Assembly (NCBI GenBank): GCA_040216735.1
Contig: JAVJOO010000002.1
Location: forward strand, 1,143,118-1,207,117
DNA: 64,000 nucleotides
DNA from: Alphaproteobacteria bacterium
GTDB taxonomy: Bacteria > Pseudomonadota > Alphaproteobacteria > SHVP01
Direction of reading: 5' to 3'
Part shown: piece after piece, positions 10,629 through 19,513 of the stretch
Position numbering within the stretch: the first letter of the stretch is position 1
How the letters are laid out: each line of letters opens with the position of its first letter
Translations under genes and position numbers: made by a program
Notes under the pieces: generated by a model
The model's input: the letters and a program-made list of their open reading frames with translations, nothing else
What the model was told of the DNA's origin: nothing
Database searches by the model: none

Positions 10629-11073
10629 GGTGCCGTACCGGGGCGGCATCCATTTTTTTTGCCAAACGAAGCCAAAAAAACCTTACGAATCAAAGGCCCA
10701 CTTGGAGGGACGGATACAAAACGAACCCAAATCTTTGCATACCCCTTCATAGTTGCCGGTGACGGCTCCGGGGGATTTGCCGAAACAAAGCCAACGGTCC
10801 GGACATTTGGGGGGAGGAAAACGGTGCGGCGGGCATGACGGGGCGTAGTCTAGCGCGATACGCGGGCTACGAGAATTCACGTTCTCTGTCCCCGAATTCG
10901 GGATGTGTCGGTGGTGGGTTTCGGGCCGGGCTTGGTGCCGGGTTATTGTTTGCTTGGTGCCGATGTTGGCGCGCGCAGTTGGCGTTGTCGCGGCACGGAT
11001 CGCCGCGGCGCGGTGGGCTGGAGAAAGACCGCGGGCCACTTGGTGGCGTCGCGGGTTTGGGATGGAGGGGGCG
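10629..11073. other. Intergenic region with degenerate dispersed-repeat units
   Basis: 445 bases without a convincing gene. The left part has runs of T and A unusual for this window. It holds three related 15-mers listed separately as repeats. The right part contains two GAATTC sites and a G-rich tract, ending in a strong ribosome-binding site (GGAGGGG at 11064-11070) for the lipoprotein gene. Several short open frames run through, but they lack conserved sequence or good starts. Confidence 0.6.
10664..10796 (+). repeat. Three degenerate copies of an AAACGAACCCAA-type intergenic repeat
   Basis: Copy 1 (10664-10678) is AAACGAAGCCAAAAA. Copy 2 (10718-10732) is AAACGAACCCAAATC. Copy 3 (10782-10796) is GAAACAAAGCCAACG. 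Spacings are 54 and 64 bases. In my recollection the core AAACGAACCCAATTT is a dispersed repeat whose chance translations give strings such as KRTQF, NEPNF or KTNPI in mis-annotated small ORFs. Copy 2 fits that core well; copies 1 and 3 are decayed or coincidental. Confidence 0.45.
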
Positions 11074-12129
11074 ATGACATTCAAGCGAATACGGTACGTG
11101 GCGGTGTTTCTCGCGGTGGTGTGGCTGCCCGCGTGCGGCGAGTCGTTCGAGGACGCCATTGCGCGGGCGGAGTCGGGGGCCGTCACGATGGATCGCCGCG
11201 AACGGCAAACGGTCATCGATACGTTGCGCAAAGGACTGGAGGAGCAGGAGGAGCTATCGGCGGCTGCCAAGGGCCGGGCGACGGCGTGGCTTGGCCACTT
11301 GCTGGTGCGCCACGGCCAATATGAGGCGGCGCAGGCCGTGTTGTCGGATTTTGGCGCGACGGCGGACCAGCTCGTTGCCGCGGGCGATCCGGTGTCGGCG
11401 GTACGGGGACTAGGGGCCCTCGGCGCGGCCCTGGTCGGGGTAAGGCGGGACTTTGACGCTGTGGCCCCACTCGATCGCGCCGCGACAGTTGCCGCGGCGC
11501 ATGATCTAGGGACCCATCCGGTCGTGATCGAGGTGCGAAGCGAAATGGCGTTTCTTACCATCGTTCCAGGGGTGGTCGCCCACGACACGCGCGGCGCTGC
11601 GATCGCGGCGGCCGAGGAACTGCTGACGCAGGGCGCGGAGATTGCGCAGGCGGAGGGCGGGGAAGACGATCCAAGGTTGGGGCGGATCGATTTCGTCCGC
11701 GCCAACCTCTTGGCCTACGGCACCGAGGCGGATACCGGTCTTGACGACGCGGCCCGCAGGGCCGTCAACGCCGATATCTTGGCTCACCTCGAACGGGCTC
11801 GAGCGCGCCTCGGTGACGACCATCCCACGCAAGTCCCCGTGTTGGAATGGCTCGCGCAGGAGGCCGCCGGCAGGTGCGATACGCGATCCGTAAAGCGCCT
11901 GTCGCAGGAGGCGATCGCCGTTGCGGAAGAGATCTACGGCGATACGGCGGAGCGGACGTTCCATGCGCGGACTTCCCACGGCGAATTGTTGATGGCGATG
12001 GGCGACATGACCCGCGGACGCCAGATCGTCCTCGATGCCCGCGCGGCGCGCTACGGGAAGGCCGCCGGGGAATTGCAGGCGCCGGCGTCACCTTACGATC
12101 CCTTGGGCTGTATCGACCCGCCGGGGTGA
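11074..12129 (+). CDS. Predicted lipoprotein of unknown function, helical-repeat-like
   Basis: A 351-residue protein I do not recognise. The ATG at 11074 has a strong GGAGGGG three bases upstream. The N terminus is a lipoprotein signal: MTFKRIRY, a hydrophobic run, then the lipobox LPAC with cysteine 21. The mature part is alanine-rich and helical, with segments such as HGQYEAAQAVLSDFG and ERARARLGDDHPTQVPVLE that resemble tetratricopeptide repeats. Attachment to a membrane through cysteine 21 is predicted. It stands alone between the phosphotransferase and purD, and ends 7 bases before the convergent purD stop. Confidence 0.72.
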   Translation: MTFKRIRYVAVFLAVVWLPACGESFEDAIARAESGAVTMDRRERQTVIDTLRKGLEEQEELSAAAKGRATAWLGHLLVRHGQYEAAQAVLSDFGATADQLVAAGDPVSAVRGLGALGAALVGVRRDFDAVAPLDRAATVAAAHDLGTHPVVIEVRSEMAFLTIVPGVVAHDTRGAAIAAAEELLTQGAEIAQAEGGEDDPRLGRIDFVRANLLAYGTEADTGLDDAARRAVNADILAHLERARARLGDDHPTQVPVLEWLAQEAAGRCDTRSVKRLSQEAIAVAEEIYGDTAERTFHARTSHGELLMAMGDMTRGRQIVLDARAARYGKAAGELQAPASPYDPLGCIDPPG

Positions 12130-12136
12130 CGGACCG

Positions 12137-13411
12137 CTAACGCGCGTGCGCGATCGCGCGCCAGCCGATGTCGCGGCGGCAGAAGCCGCCCGGCCAATCG
12201 ATCACGTCGACAGCGGCGTAGGCTTTCCCCTGTGCGTCCGCGACGTCCTTGCCCAGCGCGGTGACACCCAGCACCCGACCGCCGGTGGCGACGGTCGCGC
12301 CGTTCTTGGCGGCGGTCCCGGCGTGGAAAACCGTGACGCCGTCGAGCGCGCCCGCGGCGTCGAGTCCGGCGATGACGCTGCCCTTGTCGTAGGTGCCAGG
12401 GTAGCCGTTGGCGGCCATCACGACACACAGCGCGGCCTCGTCCTTCCAGCGCAAATCGATATGGGCGAGTTGGCCGTCGGCACAGGCGAGCAAGGCCGGG
12501 ACGAGGTCCGATTGCAGCCGCGCCATCAGCACTTGGGTTTCGGGGTCGCCGAAGCGGACGTTGTATTCGATCAGCTTGGGGCCGTCCGAACCGATCATCA
12601 GCCCGGCGTAGAACACGCCTTGGTAGGGCCGGCCCTCGGCCTTCATCGCGGCGACGGTGGGACGGACGATTTCGGCCATGACCCGCTCGGCCATCGCCGC
12701 GTCGAGGATGGGGGCTGGCGAGTAGGCGCCCATGCCGCCGGTATTGGGGCCGGTGTCGCCGTCGCCGACGCGTTTGTGGTCTTGGGCGCCCGCGAGTGCC
12801 AGGACATGGTCGCCGTCGCAGAGCGCAAACAGGCTGGCCTCCTCGCCGTCGAGGAATTCTTCGACGACGATTTCCGCGCCCGCGTCGCCGAAGGCGCCGC
12901 CCAGGATGTCCTCGACCGCCGCGTTGGCCGCCGACACGGTTTCGGCAACGATGACGCCCTTACCGGCGGCGAGGCCGTCGGCCTTGATCACGATCGGCGC
13001 GCCGGTGCGGGCGATGAACTCCTTGGCCTCGATCGCGTCGGTGAAACGGCCGTAGGCAGCGGTGGGAATGCCATATTTGGCGCACAGGTCCTTCATGAAG
13101 CCCTTGGAGCCTTCGAGTGCGGCGGCGGCGCGGGTCGGGCCGAACACCTTGATGCCGACGGCGATCAGCGCATCGGCGAGGCCCGCGACCAACGGTCCCT
13201 CCGGGCCGATCACGACGAAGTCGATCTCATGGGTGTTACAGGTATCGACGATGCCTTCGATGTCGCCCGCGGCCACGTCGAGACAGGTCGCCACCTGGGC
13301 GATGCCGGCGTTACCGGGGGCGCAGTAGAGCGTATCGGTCAACGGCGAGGCGGCGATGGCCCAGCACAGCGCGTGTTCGCGCCCGCCCGAGCCGACAACG
13401 AGGATGTTCAT
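12137..13411 (-). CDS. purD: Phosphoribosylamine-glycine ligase
   Basis: Catalyses ATP-dependent formation of glycinamide ribonucleotide from phosphoribosylamine and glycine, step two of purine synthesis. The 424-residue chain begins with [14 protein letters not shown], the expected PurD N terminus. It has ATP-grasp motifs: [15 protein letters not shown] and [14 protein letters not shown], with the metal-binding [13 protein letters not shown]. The start ATG at 13411 is unambiguous. It is divergent from xseA with a 72-base spacer that must hold both promoters. A much longer antisense reading upstream is a chance open frame opposite xseA. Confidence 0.96.
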   Translation of the reverse strand: MNILVVGSGGREHALCWAIAASPLTDTLYCAPGNAGIAQVATCLDVAAGDIEGIVDTCNTHEIDFVVIGPEGPLVAGLADALIAVGIKVFGPTRAAAALEGSKGFMKDLCAKYGIPTAAYGRFTDAIEAKEFIARTGAPIVIKADGLAAGKGVIVAETVSAANAAVEDILGGAFGDAGAEIVVEEFLDGEEASLFALCDGDHVLALAGAQDHKRVGDGDTGPNTGGMGAYSPAPILDAAMAERVMAEIVRPTVAAMKAEGRPYQGVFYAGLMIGSDGPKLIEYNVRFGDPETQVLMARLQSDLVPALLACADGQLAHIDLRWKDEAALCVVMAANGYPGTYDKGSVIAGLDAAGALDGVTVFHAGTAAKNGATVATGGRVLGVTALGKDVADAQGKAYAAVDVIDWPGGFCRRDIGWRAIAHAR

Positions 13412-13483
13412 GGCACTAGTCCGTCGATTGTCGCGAGAGTGTTTGGTGGTTCGGCGCGACCTTTGTACCATGCCGGCGGCACC

Positions 13484-15082
13484 ATGACAGACCTCCTCGA
13501 TAACGCTTCCGAGATTCCCAACGCCGCGAACATTCCCGAATATTCGGTGGGTGAAATCGCCGGCGCCCTCAAGCGCAGCATCGAAGATGCGTTCGGGCGG
13601 GTGCGGGTCAAGGGCGAGATTTCGCGCATCTACCGCGCCGCGTCGGGGCACGCTTATTTGACACTGAAGGATTCGGACGCGGTGTTGGAGGGGATTTGTT
13701 TCCGCGGCGCGTGGGAGAAATTGCGCTTCCAGCCCAAGGAAGGGCTCGAGGTCGTGGTCACCGGCAAGCTCACGACCTTCGCCAAGAAATCGCAGTACCA
13801 AATTATTATCGACAGTGTGGCGCCGGCCGGGGTCGGCGCGCTGATGGCGCTCCTCGAAGAGCGGCGCAAGAAGCTCGCGGCCGAAGGACTGTTCGATGCC
13901 GCGCGCAAGAAACCGATCCCGTATTTGCCGCAGGTCGTTGGTGTCGTGACCTCGCCCACCGGCGCGGTGATCCGCGACATCCTCCACCGGTTGCGCGACC
14001 GCTTCCCCCGCCACGTGCTGATTTGGCCGGTACTGGTGCAGGGCGACACGGCGGCCGAGAAGATCGCTGCGGCGATTCGCGGCTTCAATGCGCTCGATGG
14101 GACCGGCAGCGTGCCGCGGCCCGACGTGTTGATCGTCGCACGCGGCGGCGGCTCGATCGAGGACCTGTGGTGCTTCAACGAGGAAGCTGTGGTGCGGGCG
14201 GTGGCCGACAGCGTCATTCCGCTGATCTCGGCGGTGGGCCACGAAACCGATACGACGTTGATCGACTATGCCGCCGACGTGCGCGCGCCGACGCCGACGG
14301 CGGCGGCCGAAATGGCGGTGCCGGTCCGCGCCGAACTGATCTACGACGTCACCAATTTGCAGCAGCGCCTGCTGGGCGGATTGAACCGGCGGATGCGCGA
14401 GGCGCGGGCCGAACTGCACGCGGCGCGGCGCGGCCTGCGCGATCCGCGCGACACGCTGGGGTTGGCGGTGCAGCGGCTCGACGAGGTGTCTCAGCGACTC
14501 GACCGCGCGCTGGGCAGCGGGTTGGAGCGGCGCGAGAGCGCGTTGCGCACCGCACGGCAGGGCCTGCGCGCCGGGGTGTTGCGCGACCGGGTCGCCGCGG
14601 CGCAAACCCGGACGGCGGTCGCAGCGCGCGGGTTGGGTCGCGCGCTCGCGGGCGATGTGCGCCATCACCGCACCCGCCTGGGTCATGTCGCGGGACGGTT
14701 GCAGGGACGCTTGGTGCGCGACCGGCTGGGCGATGCCGGGGAACGGGTGCGGCGGTCCGTTGCGGCGTTGGCCCGCGAAATGTCCCGGCAAATAGAGACG
14801 GCGGGGGAGGCGCTGGACGCGCCCGCGCGGTTGCTCGACAGTCTTTCCTATCAGAACGTTTTGGAGCGCGGCTTTGCGCTGGTGCGCGACCAGGCGGCAC
14901 GCGGGCCGATCAAGCGCGCGGCGGAGACCCGCGCCGGGGCCGCGGTCGTGATAGAATTCGCCGACGGCGTCGTCGGCGCCACGATCGGCGGCGACGCGCC
15001 GGCCAAGAAAGAAACGCCGGCGCCGCGACCCAAGCGGTCGCCGGCCAAGCCGCCCACAGGTGGGCAAGGAGATTTGTTCTGA
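13484..15082 (+). CDS. xseA: Exodeoxyribonuclease VII large subunit
   Basis: The large subunit of the single-strand exonuclease VII. An N-terminal OB-fold ([17 protein letters not shown], then GHAYLTLKD) binds DNA. The catalytic core shows [30 protein letters not shown] and [15 protein letters not shown] long arginine-rich coiled-coil region (about residues 290-450) follows, typical for the XseB-binding part. At 532 residues it is slightly long because of a lysine/proline-rich tail. The ATG at 13484 gives the conserved N terminus. The stop overlaps the DUF2093 start (TGATG). xseB is not in this window. Confidence 0.95.
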   Translation: MTDLLDNASEIPNAANIPEYSVGEIAGALKRSIEDAFGRVRVKGEISRIYRAASGHAYLTLKDSDAVLEGICFRGAWEKLRFQPKEGLEVVVTGKLTTFAKKSQYQIIIDSVAPAGVGALMALLEERRKKLAAEGLFDAARKKPIPYLPQVVGVVTSPTGAVIRDILHRLRDRFPRHVLIWPVLVQGDTAAEKIAAAIRGFNALDGTGSVPRPDVLIVARGGGSIEDLWCFNEEAVVRAVADSVIPLISAVGHETDTTLIDYAADVRAPTPTAAAEMAVPVRAELIYDVTNLQQRLLGGLNRRMREARAELHAARRGLRDPRDTLGLAVQRLDEVSQRLDRALGSGLERRESALRTARQGLRAGVLRDRVAAAQTRTAVAARGLGRALAGDVRHHRTRLGHVAGRLQGRLVRDRLGDAGERVRRSVAALAREMSRQIETAGEALDAPARLLDSLSYQNVLERGFALVRDQAARGPIKRAAETRAGAAVVIEFADGVVGATIGGDAPAKKETPAPRPKRSPAKPPTGGQGDLF

Positions 15083-15297
15083 TGCACGGACCCCGGGGCG
15101 GCGGCGAGGCCAAACTTCACTACCATTCGGGCAGTTTCGACGTCATCGTCCCCGGCAGCTACGTCGTGTGCGCGGTGAGCGGTGTGCAGATCCCGCTCGA
15201 CGATTTGCGCTATTGGGACTGGGACGTGCAGGAAGCCTACGCGACCCCCGAAATTTCGTTCAAACGATCCGAAGAACTGCGCCAGCGGCGGAAGTAA
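15082..15297 (+). CDS. DUF2093 family small protein
   Basis: A 71-residue protein of a family that in alphaproteobacteria usually follows xseA. Visible features are [23 protein letters not shown] near the N terminus and [17 protein letters not shown] in the middle. No membrane segment or signal is present, and no function is known to me. It is coupled on both sides: its ATG overlaps the xseA stop (TGATG) and its TAA overlaps the next ATG (TAATG). Confidence 0.85.
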   Translation: MHGPRGGGEAKLHYHSGSFDVIVPGSYVVCAVSGVQIPLDDLRYWDWDVQEAYATPEISFKRSEELRQRRK

Positions 15298-16148
15298 TGG
15301 TGCGGCGAGTCGAGCGATGGATCGTGGTCGCGGCGTCGCGGTGCGCGGTGTTGGCGTTTGCTCTATGGGCCGGCGCTGCTGGGCCGAGCGTCGCCGCCGA
15401 TCTGATCTTGGACGGCACGATCATCCAGGGCGGCTTGGTGCGCGGGCTTGCCGCCCCGGGGGCCCGGGCGTTCTTGGACGACCAGGCGTTGCGGGTGTCA
15501 CCCGAGGGCCGCTTCGTTTTTGGTTTCGGCCGCGACGATGCCGGCGCGGTCACCTTGCGGGTGCGCTTTGCCGATGGACACGAGGAGACGCGCCGCCTCG
15601 ACATCGCCCAGCGGACCTATCAGGAGCAGCGCATCGACGGTCTGCCGCCGCGCCAGGTGACGCCAAATGCCGAGGACCTCGCCCGGATCAAGAAAGACAA
15701 TGCCGAGATCGGCGCGGCCCGGGCCAACGATTTCCCCGAGACGTGGTTCGCCCAAGGATTCATTTGGCCGGCTAAGGGGCCGATCTCGGGGGTTTACGGC
15801 TCGCGCCGGATTCTGAACGGCGAACCGCGGCGGCCGCATTTCGGGGTCGATGTTGCCGGTCCTATCGGGACCCCGGTGGTGGCGCCCGCGGCAGGCCGGG
15901 TGACGCTGGCCGCGACCGATCATTACTACACCGGCGGCACGATCATTCTCGACCACGGCCACGGCGTGTCCTCGGCCTTCCTGCACATGGATACCGTGAC
16001 GGTGCGCGTCGGCGATGTGGTCGCGCAGGGCGCGCCGCTGGGCACGATCGGCGCAACTGGTCGCGTCACCGGCGCGCATCTCGACTGGCGCATCAATTGG
16101 TTCGACGTGCGGATCGACCCCCAGACCGTCGTCGGGCCGATGGAGTAG
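15297..16148 (+). CDS. M23 family (LytM-type) peptidoglycan peptidase, HLD variant
   Basis: A 283-residue exported protein. Residues 1-34 form a signal peptide (hydrophobic core, then SVAADL). The C-terminal half is the LytM/M23 domain, beginning FIWPAKGPISGVYGSRRIL. Zinc ligands H181 and D185 (RPHFGVDVAG) and the catalytic-type H230 (AFLHMD) are present. The usual HxH pair is H261-L-D263, so the third zinc ligand is aspartate rather than histidine. It is expected to cut peptide cross-links in the periplasm, or to activate amidases if inactive. Translationally coupled to DUF2093. Confidence 0.88.
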   Translation: MVRRVERWIVVAASRCAVLAFALWAGAAGPSVAADLILDGTIIQGGLVRGLAAPGARAFLDDQALRVSPEGRFVFGFGRDDAGAVTLRVRFADGHEETRRLDIAQRTYQEQRIDGLPPRQVTPNAEDLARIKKDNAEIGAARANDFPETWFAQGFIWPAKGPISGVYGSRRILNGEPRRPHFGVDVAGPIGTPVVAPAAGRVTLAATDHYYTGGTIILDHGHGVSSAFLHMDTVTVRVGDVVAQGAPLGTIGATGRVTGAHLDWRINWFDVRIDPQTVVGPME

Positions 16149-16174
16149 ATCATCCCTTGACTGAACGCAGGACG

Positions 16175-16897
16175 ATGTCCGAACGACTTGCCGAAGCGCT
16201 CGACGATCATCTTCGCTTGGCAATTGCGTGCCACCAAACCTTCCTAACAAGTGAAACGGAAAAGGTTTTGGGGCTTTTCAACAACACCTACGGTGCACAC
16301 TGTCTCAACCTTGTGCAGAACCAGCTTGTTTTCGCTGGTCTCCTTGCATTGAACAGACTCTGGGATACCGCGCCCGGCGCTAACTCGCTTCCTATTACAT
16401 TGCGGGGCCTTGCACCGGACGGGCCACTTCGAGAATCGGCAATTGCGATCCGCAAAGACTTCGAACTTTCCCGTCCTGATAAGGCAAAGATCAGCGGACC
16501 GGTAGATGAGGAAATTGTTCGACAGATGTTGCGCGAAGATGCGAAGAAACGGGCCGATTCCGTTGATGCGCAGTTTTCCGAAGAGTTTGATAACTTTCGC
16601 AATCTTGTTCAGGCGGTCTTGGGTAGTGATCTCAACAAGAGGTTGCGGCTGCTACGGGACAAGGTGATGGCGCACTCACTTGAAGAAGCTCGACTTGAGG
16701 TCAAAGCTCGTCAAGCCGGTGAGGTGATAGGTCCGGTAACGTATTCCGATTTTGATGAAGCGCTGGCGCGGAGCATACCAATTGTAAAGAGCGCGCTTCT
16801 GCTCCTCACCTATTCAAACATTGATAGCGATGAGGTTTCCGACATTTGGAAAGAATACGGCACCGATTTCTGGGGGCTTATCGGTGGCCGTACCTAG
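16175..16897 (+). CDS. HEPN domain protein, AbiU2-like
   Basis: A 240-residue, largely helical protein. It contains RDKVMAH at residues 161-167, which fits the HEPN ribonuclease motif R-x4-6-H. The preceding segment NLVQNQLVFAGLLALNRLWD is like AbiU2-type HEPN proteins tied to phage abortive infection. Base composition differs sharply from its neighbours: two sampled 60-base lines contain 30 and 27 G+C, against about 40 elsewhere. That, with its position between core genes, suggests recent transfer. No antitoxin-like partner is adjacent. ATG 16175 has a purine-rich stretch (GCAGGA) just before it. Family assignment is by motif and pattern only. Confidence 0.68.
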   Translation: MSERLAEALDDHLRLAIACHQTFLTSETEKVLGLFNNTYGAHCLNLVQNQLVFAGLLALNRLWDTAPGANSLPITLRGLAPDGPLRESAIAIRKDFELSRPDKAKISGPVDEEIVRQMLREDAKKRADSVDAQFSEEFDNFRNLVQAVLGSDLNKRLRLLRDKVMAHSLEEARLEVKARQAGEVIGPVTYSDFDEALARSIPIVKSALLLLTYSNIDSDEVSDIWKEYGTDFWGLIGGRT

Positions 16898-16900
16898 TCG

Positions 16901-17797
16901 CTAGTCCTTCCACCTCCGGTGGAGCCACATCCAGTGCGGCGGGTTGGCGCGGATGGCGTCTTCCAGGAATGTATTGATCGTCGTCATGAGGCTGCGCACG
17001 TCGGCGTCGCGGTCGCCGCTGTTGGGGAGGGCGAGCGGCGGGTGGATCGTGACGGCAAAGTGCGCGCCGCCGGTGCGCCGCACCGCGCAGGGGACGAGCG
17101 GCACATCGTATTTGAGCGCGAGTTGGGCGATGGCGGGGGCGGTCATCGCGGGATGACCGAAGAACGGCAGTTCGATTCCGGCATTGAGTTTTTGATCGAC
17201 CAGCATGCCGAGGTGGCCGCCAGCCTTGACGATCTTGACCATTTGCCGCGCGCCGGGCGTGCCCTTGGGCACATGGGTGTGGGTGATCGCGCCGCGCGCA
17301 CGCAGGATCATCGCATCGACGTGCGGGTTGTTCGCGGCGCGGTAGACGAGGGAAATATCGCACCCGCGCTGGGCCACCGCGAGCGGCATGATTTCCCAGT
17401 TGGCGATGTGGCCGGAAAAGAAAATCCCGGCGCGGCCGTCGTCGCGTAGCGCGTCGATGTGCTCGGCCCCGGTGACCTGCACACGCGACCCGGTGTAACA
17501 CGCGATCCGGTTCAGGTTCGGATATTCGAAAACGGTACGTCCGAGATTGTCCCACATCGCGCGCATGGCTTGGGTGACGTCGGCGGGCGTGGCGTCAGGG
17601 AACGCGCGGGCGTAATGGCGCGCGGCGCGCTGGGTGATGCCAAGGCGGGGGCCAAACGTACGGGCGAGGGAACCGCCCAAGCCCGATGCGGCACCGAGCG
17701 GCAGGGCGCGGCACAGCAGCGTCAGGAGATAGACCCCGGCGGCCTCTAGCGCGTGGCGTAGCCGGTGGGGGTGCGCGGGTGCGGCGGCCTCAGTCAT
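16901..17797 (-). CDS. lpxL: Lipid A acyltransferase, LpxL/HtrB-like
   Basis: Adds a secondary acyl chain to lipid A precursor at the inner membrane. The H(X)4(D/E) catalytic motif is seen as HIANWE within FFSGHIANWEIMPLA. An N-terminal membrane segment (GVYLLTLLCRALPLG) precedes it, and the end WMWLHRRWK is typical of the family. Length is 298 residues. The ATG at 17797 overlaps the lpxK stop by eight bases, so it is the last gene of the minus-strand lipid A operon. LpxL and LpxM cannot be told apart here; LpxL is the commoner name. Confidence 0.88.
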   Translation of the reverse strand: MTEAAAPAHPHRLRHALEAAGVYLLTLLCRALPLGAASGLGGSLARTFGPRLGITQRAARHYARAFPDATPADVTQAMRAMWDNLGRTVFEYPNLNRIACYTGSRVQVTGAEHIDALRDDGRAGIFFSGHIANWEIMPLAVAQRGCDISLVYRAANNPHVDAMILRARGAITHTHVPKGTPGARQMVKIVKAGGHLGMLVDQKLNAGIELPFFGHPAMTAPAIAQLALKYDVPLVPCAVRRTGGAHFAVTIHPPLALPNSGDRDADVRSLMTTINTFLEDAIRANPPHWMWLHRRWKD

Positions 17798-18770
17798 CGA
17801 GGATCGGCGACAAGAGCGTGTCGAGCGCGTGGGGATCGTCGAATTGAAGCGCGACGCGCAGGACCTCGACCATGCCGCGTGCCTCGGGTGGCAACCGGAC
17901 GGCATCTTTTTCGGTGGTCACGACCTTGGCGCCCGCGGCCACGGCATCCTCGATCACCATCATTAATTCCTCGGGGTCGAAAACATGGTGGTCGGGGTAG
18001 GCGTAGGTGTCGGTGACGCGCAGGCCCATCGCGCGCAAGGTGTTGAAGAACTTGGCCGGTCGCCCGATGCCGGCGAAGGCGACGACGGGTCCGTCGGACA
18101 AGAGCGCTGCCTCGGGGGTCGGTTCGAGGCGTGCCGGGAACACCGGGACGCGTTCGATCCCTGGCGGGGGTGGTCCGGCGGCATCGCCGCCGGGATCGAC
18201 GATGTAGATCACCGCGGTGGCACGGGCGAGCGCCTGTGCCGGGCTCTCGCGCAAGGGCCCGGCCGGGATCAAGCGCCCGTTGCCGAGCCCGAACCCGCCA
18301 TCGACGACGAGGAACGAGAGGTCCTGGATCAGGTGCGGGTTCTGGAAGCCGTCGTCCATCACCAGCACGTCGGCCCCGGCGGCGACGGCAAAACGTGCGG
18401 TCTCGACCCGGTCGGCGCCGATCCAGGTCGGGGCGACGCGGGCAAGCAAGATCGCCTCGTCGCCGACCTCGCGCGCGGTGTGGTTCGGGTCGACCCGCAG
18501 CGGTCCCTTGGCGCTGCCGCCGTAGCCGCGGGTGAGAATATGGGGGGTGCGCCCGCGGGCCCTAAGGTGAGCGGTGACCGCGAGCGTGGCGGGCGTCTTA
18601 CCGGAGCCGCCCGCGGTGATGTTGCCCAGGCATATGACCGGGACCGGGGCGCGCACCGGATTGGCGGTTGCGCGGCGGGCCTGACCGGCGAGTCCATAGA
18701 GCCAACCGAGCGGGCCGAGCAGGGCGGGTAGGACGACATGGCCCGGCGACCAGTGGCGGGGGGTACGCAT
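17790..18770 (-). CDS. lpxK: Tetraacyldisaccharide 4'-kinase
   Basis: Phosphorylates the 4' position of the lipid A disaccharide at the inner membrane. The P-loop appears in GNITAGGSGKTPATLAV at about residues 49-65, with the N-terminal hydrophobic segment VLPALLGPLGWLYGLAG as monotopic anchor. The DGFQNPHL sequence matches the family's catalytic region, and TTEKDAVRLP lies near the C terminus. Length is 326 residues, normal for LpxK. The gene abuts DUF374 without a gap and overlaps lpxL. In many relatives waaA lies between DUF374 and lpxK; here it does not. Confidence 0.95.
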   Translation of the reverse strand: MRTPRHWSPGHVVLPALLGPLGWLYGLAGQARRATANPVRAPVPVICLGNITAGGSGKTPATLAVTAHLRARGRTPHILTRGYGGSAKGPLRVDPNHTAREVGDEAILLARVAPTWIGADRVETARFAVAAGADVLVMDDGFQNPHLIQDLSFLVVDGGFGLGNGRLIPAGPLRESPAQALARATAVIYIVDPGGDAAGPPPPGIERVPVFPARLEPTPEAALLSDGPVVAFAGIGRPAKFFNTLRAMGLRVTDTYAYPDHHVFDPEELMMVIEDAVAAGAKVVTTEKDAVRLPPEARGMVEVLRVALQFDDPHALDTLLSPILDD

Positions 18771-19499
18771 CTATTGGGCCACGGCGTCGAGCGGCGCTTG
18801 TGCCGCTGGGGCTTCGGCGGGTTGGACGGGGTCGCGGCCGCAGGCGCGATCGGCGGCGTCGGTCAGCGCAACGAGGTTGGCTTCGAGGTCGGCGCGCGCG
18901 GCCTCGCACACCGCCTCGTCGGCATCGCGGGCTACTTCGAGAGGCGTTCCCCAGCGGATGATTCCCCGGGAGAACGGCAGAGGGACGCAAAACCGGTCCC
19001 AGGAATTCAACACACGGTGCCGCCGGGTCGAGAGCGTCACCGGGAGGATCGGCAGGCCCGATAACCGGGCGACGTCGATGATCCCGCTGCTGGCGTGCAT
19101 GCGTGGGCCGCGCGGTCCGTCGGGGGTGAAGCCGATGCACTCGCCGGCGCGGGCGACCTTGACCATGCTGCGTACCGCGAGCGCGCCGCCGCGTTTGGAG
19201 GATCCGCGAATTGCCGAGATGCCGATGCGGCCGATGGTGCGGGCGATCAATTCGCCGTCGGCGCTTTGGGAGATCAGCATGTTCATCGGCACCTTGCGTT
19301 GCCAGTAGACCGTCATCAGCAACAACCGGCCGTGCCAGAAGGCGAGGATGAAGGGTTTGCCCGCTGCCCACAGACCGGCGGCGGCGTCATCGCCCTCGAC
19401 GCGCCACCGGGTGGTGTGGCGCACGGACAGGATGTAAACCGCCCCAAGCCATACGAGGAAGGTTCGGACCGCCGGTTTGCGGGTCAGGCGTTTGAGCAC
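18771..19499 (-). CDS. DUF374 lysophospholipid acyltransferase-like protein
   Basis: A 242-residue protein of the DUF374 family, which is related to glycerolipid acyltransferases. The acyltransferase H-motif is visible in ILAFWHGRLLLM, followed by DGELIARTIGRIG and the FTPDGPRGPRM block. An N-terminal hydrophobic segment (FLVWLGAVYILSV) suggests membrane association. The gene usually sits with lipid A and Kdo genes in alphaproteobacteria, and here is between msbA and lpxK, so a role in lipopolysaccharide assembly is likely but the reaction is not established. The C-terminal 40 residues are low-complexity, rich in Ala, Asp and Pro. Confidence 0.85.
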   Translation of the reverse strand: MLKRLTRKPAVRTFLVWLGAVYILSVRHTTRWRVEGDDAAAGLWAAGKPFILAFWHGRLLLMTVYWQRKVPMNMLISQSADGELIARTIGRIGISAIRGSSKRGGALAVRSMVKVARAGECIGFTPDGPRGPRMHASSGIIDVARLSGLPILPVTLSTRRHRVLNSWDRFCVPLPFSRGIIRWGTPLEVARDADEAVCEAARADLEANLVALTDAADRACGRDPVQPAEAPAAQAPLDAVAQ

Positions 19500-19513
19500 G
19501 TCGCGGCGCGGGC

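Noticed and set aside
12137-15067. A single 976-codon minus-strand open frame that includes purD
   Set aside because: Only the part from 13411 down is PurD; the upstream part is antisense to xseA, is low in conserved sequence and begins far from any promoter. High G+C content makes such antisense frames common here.
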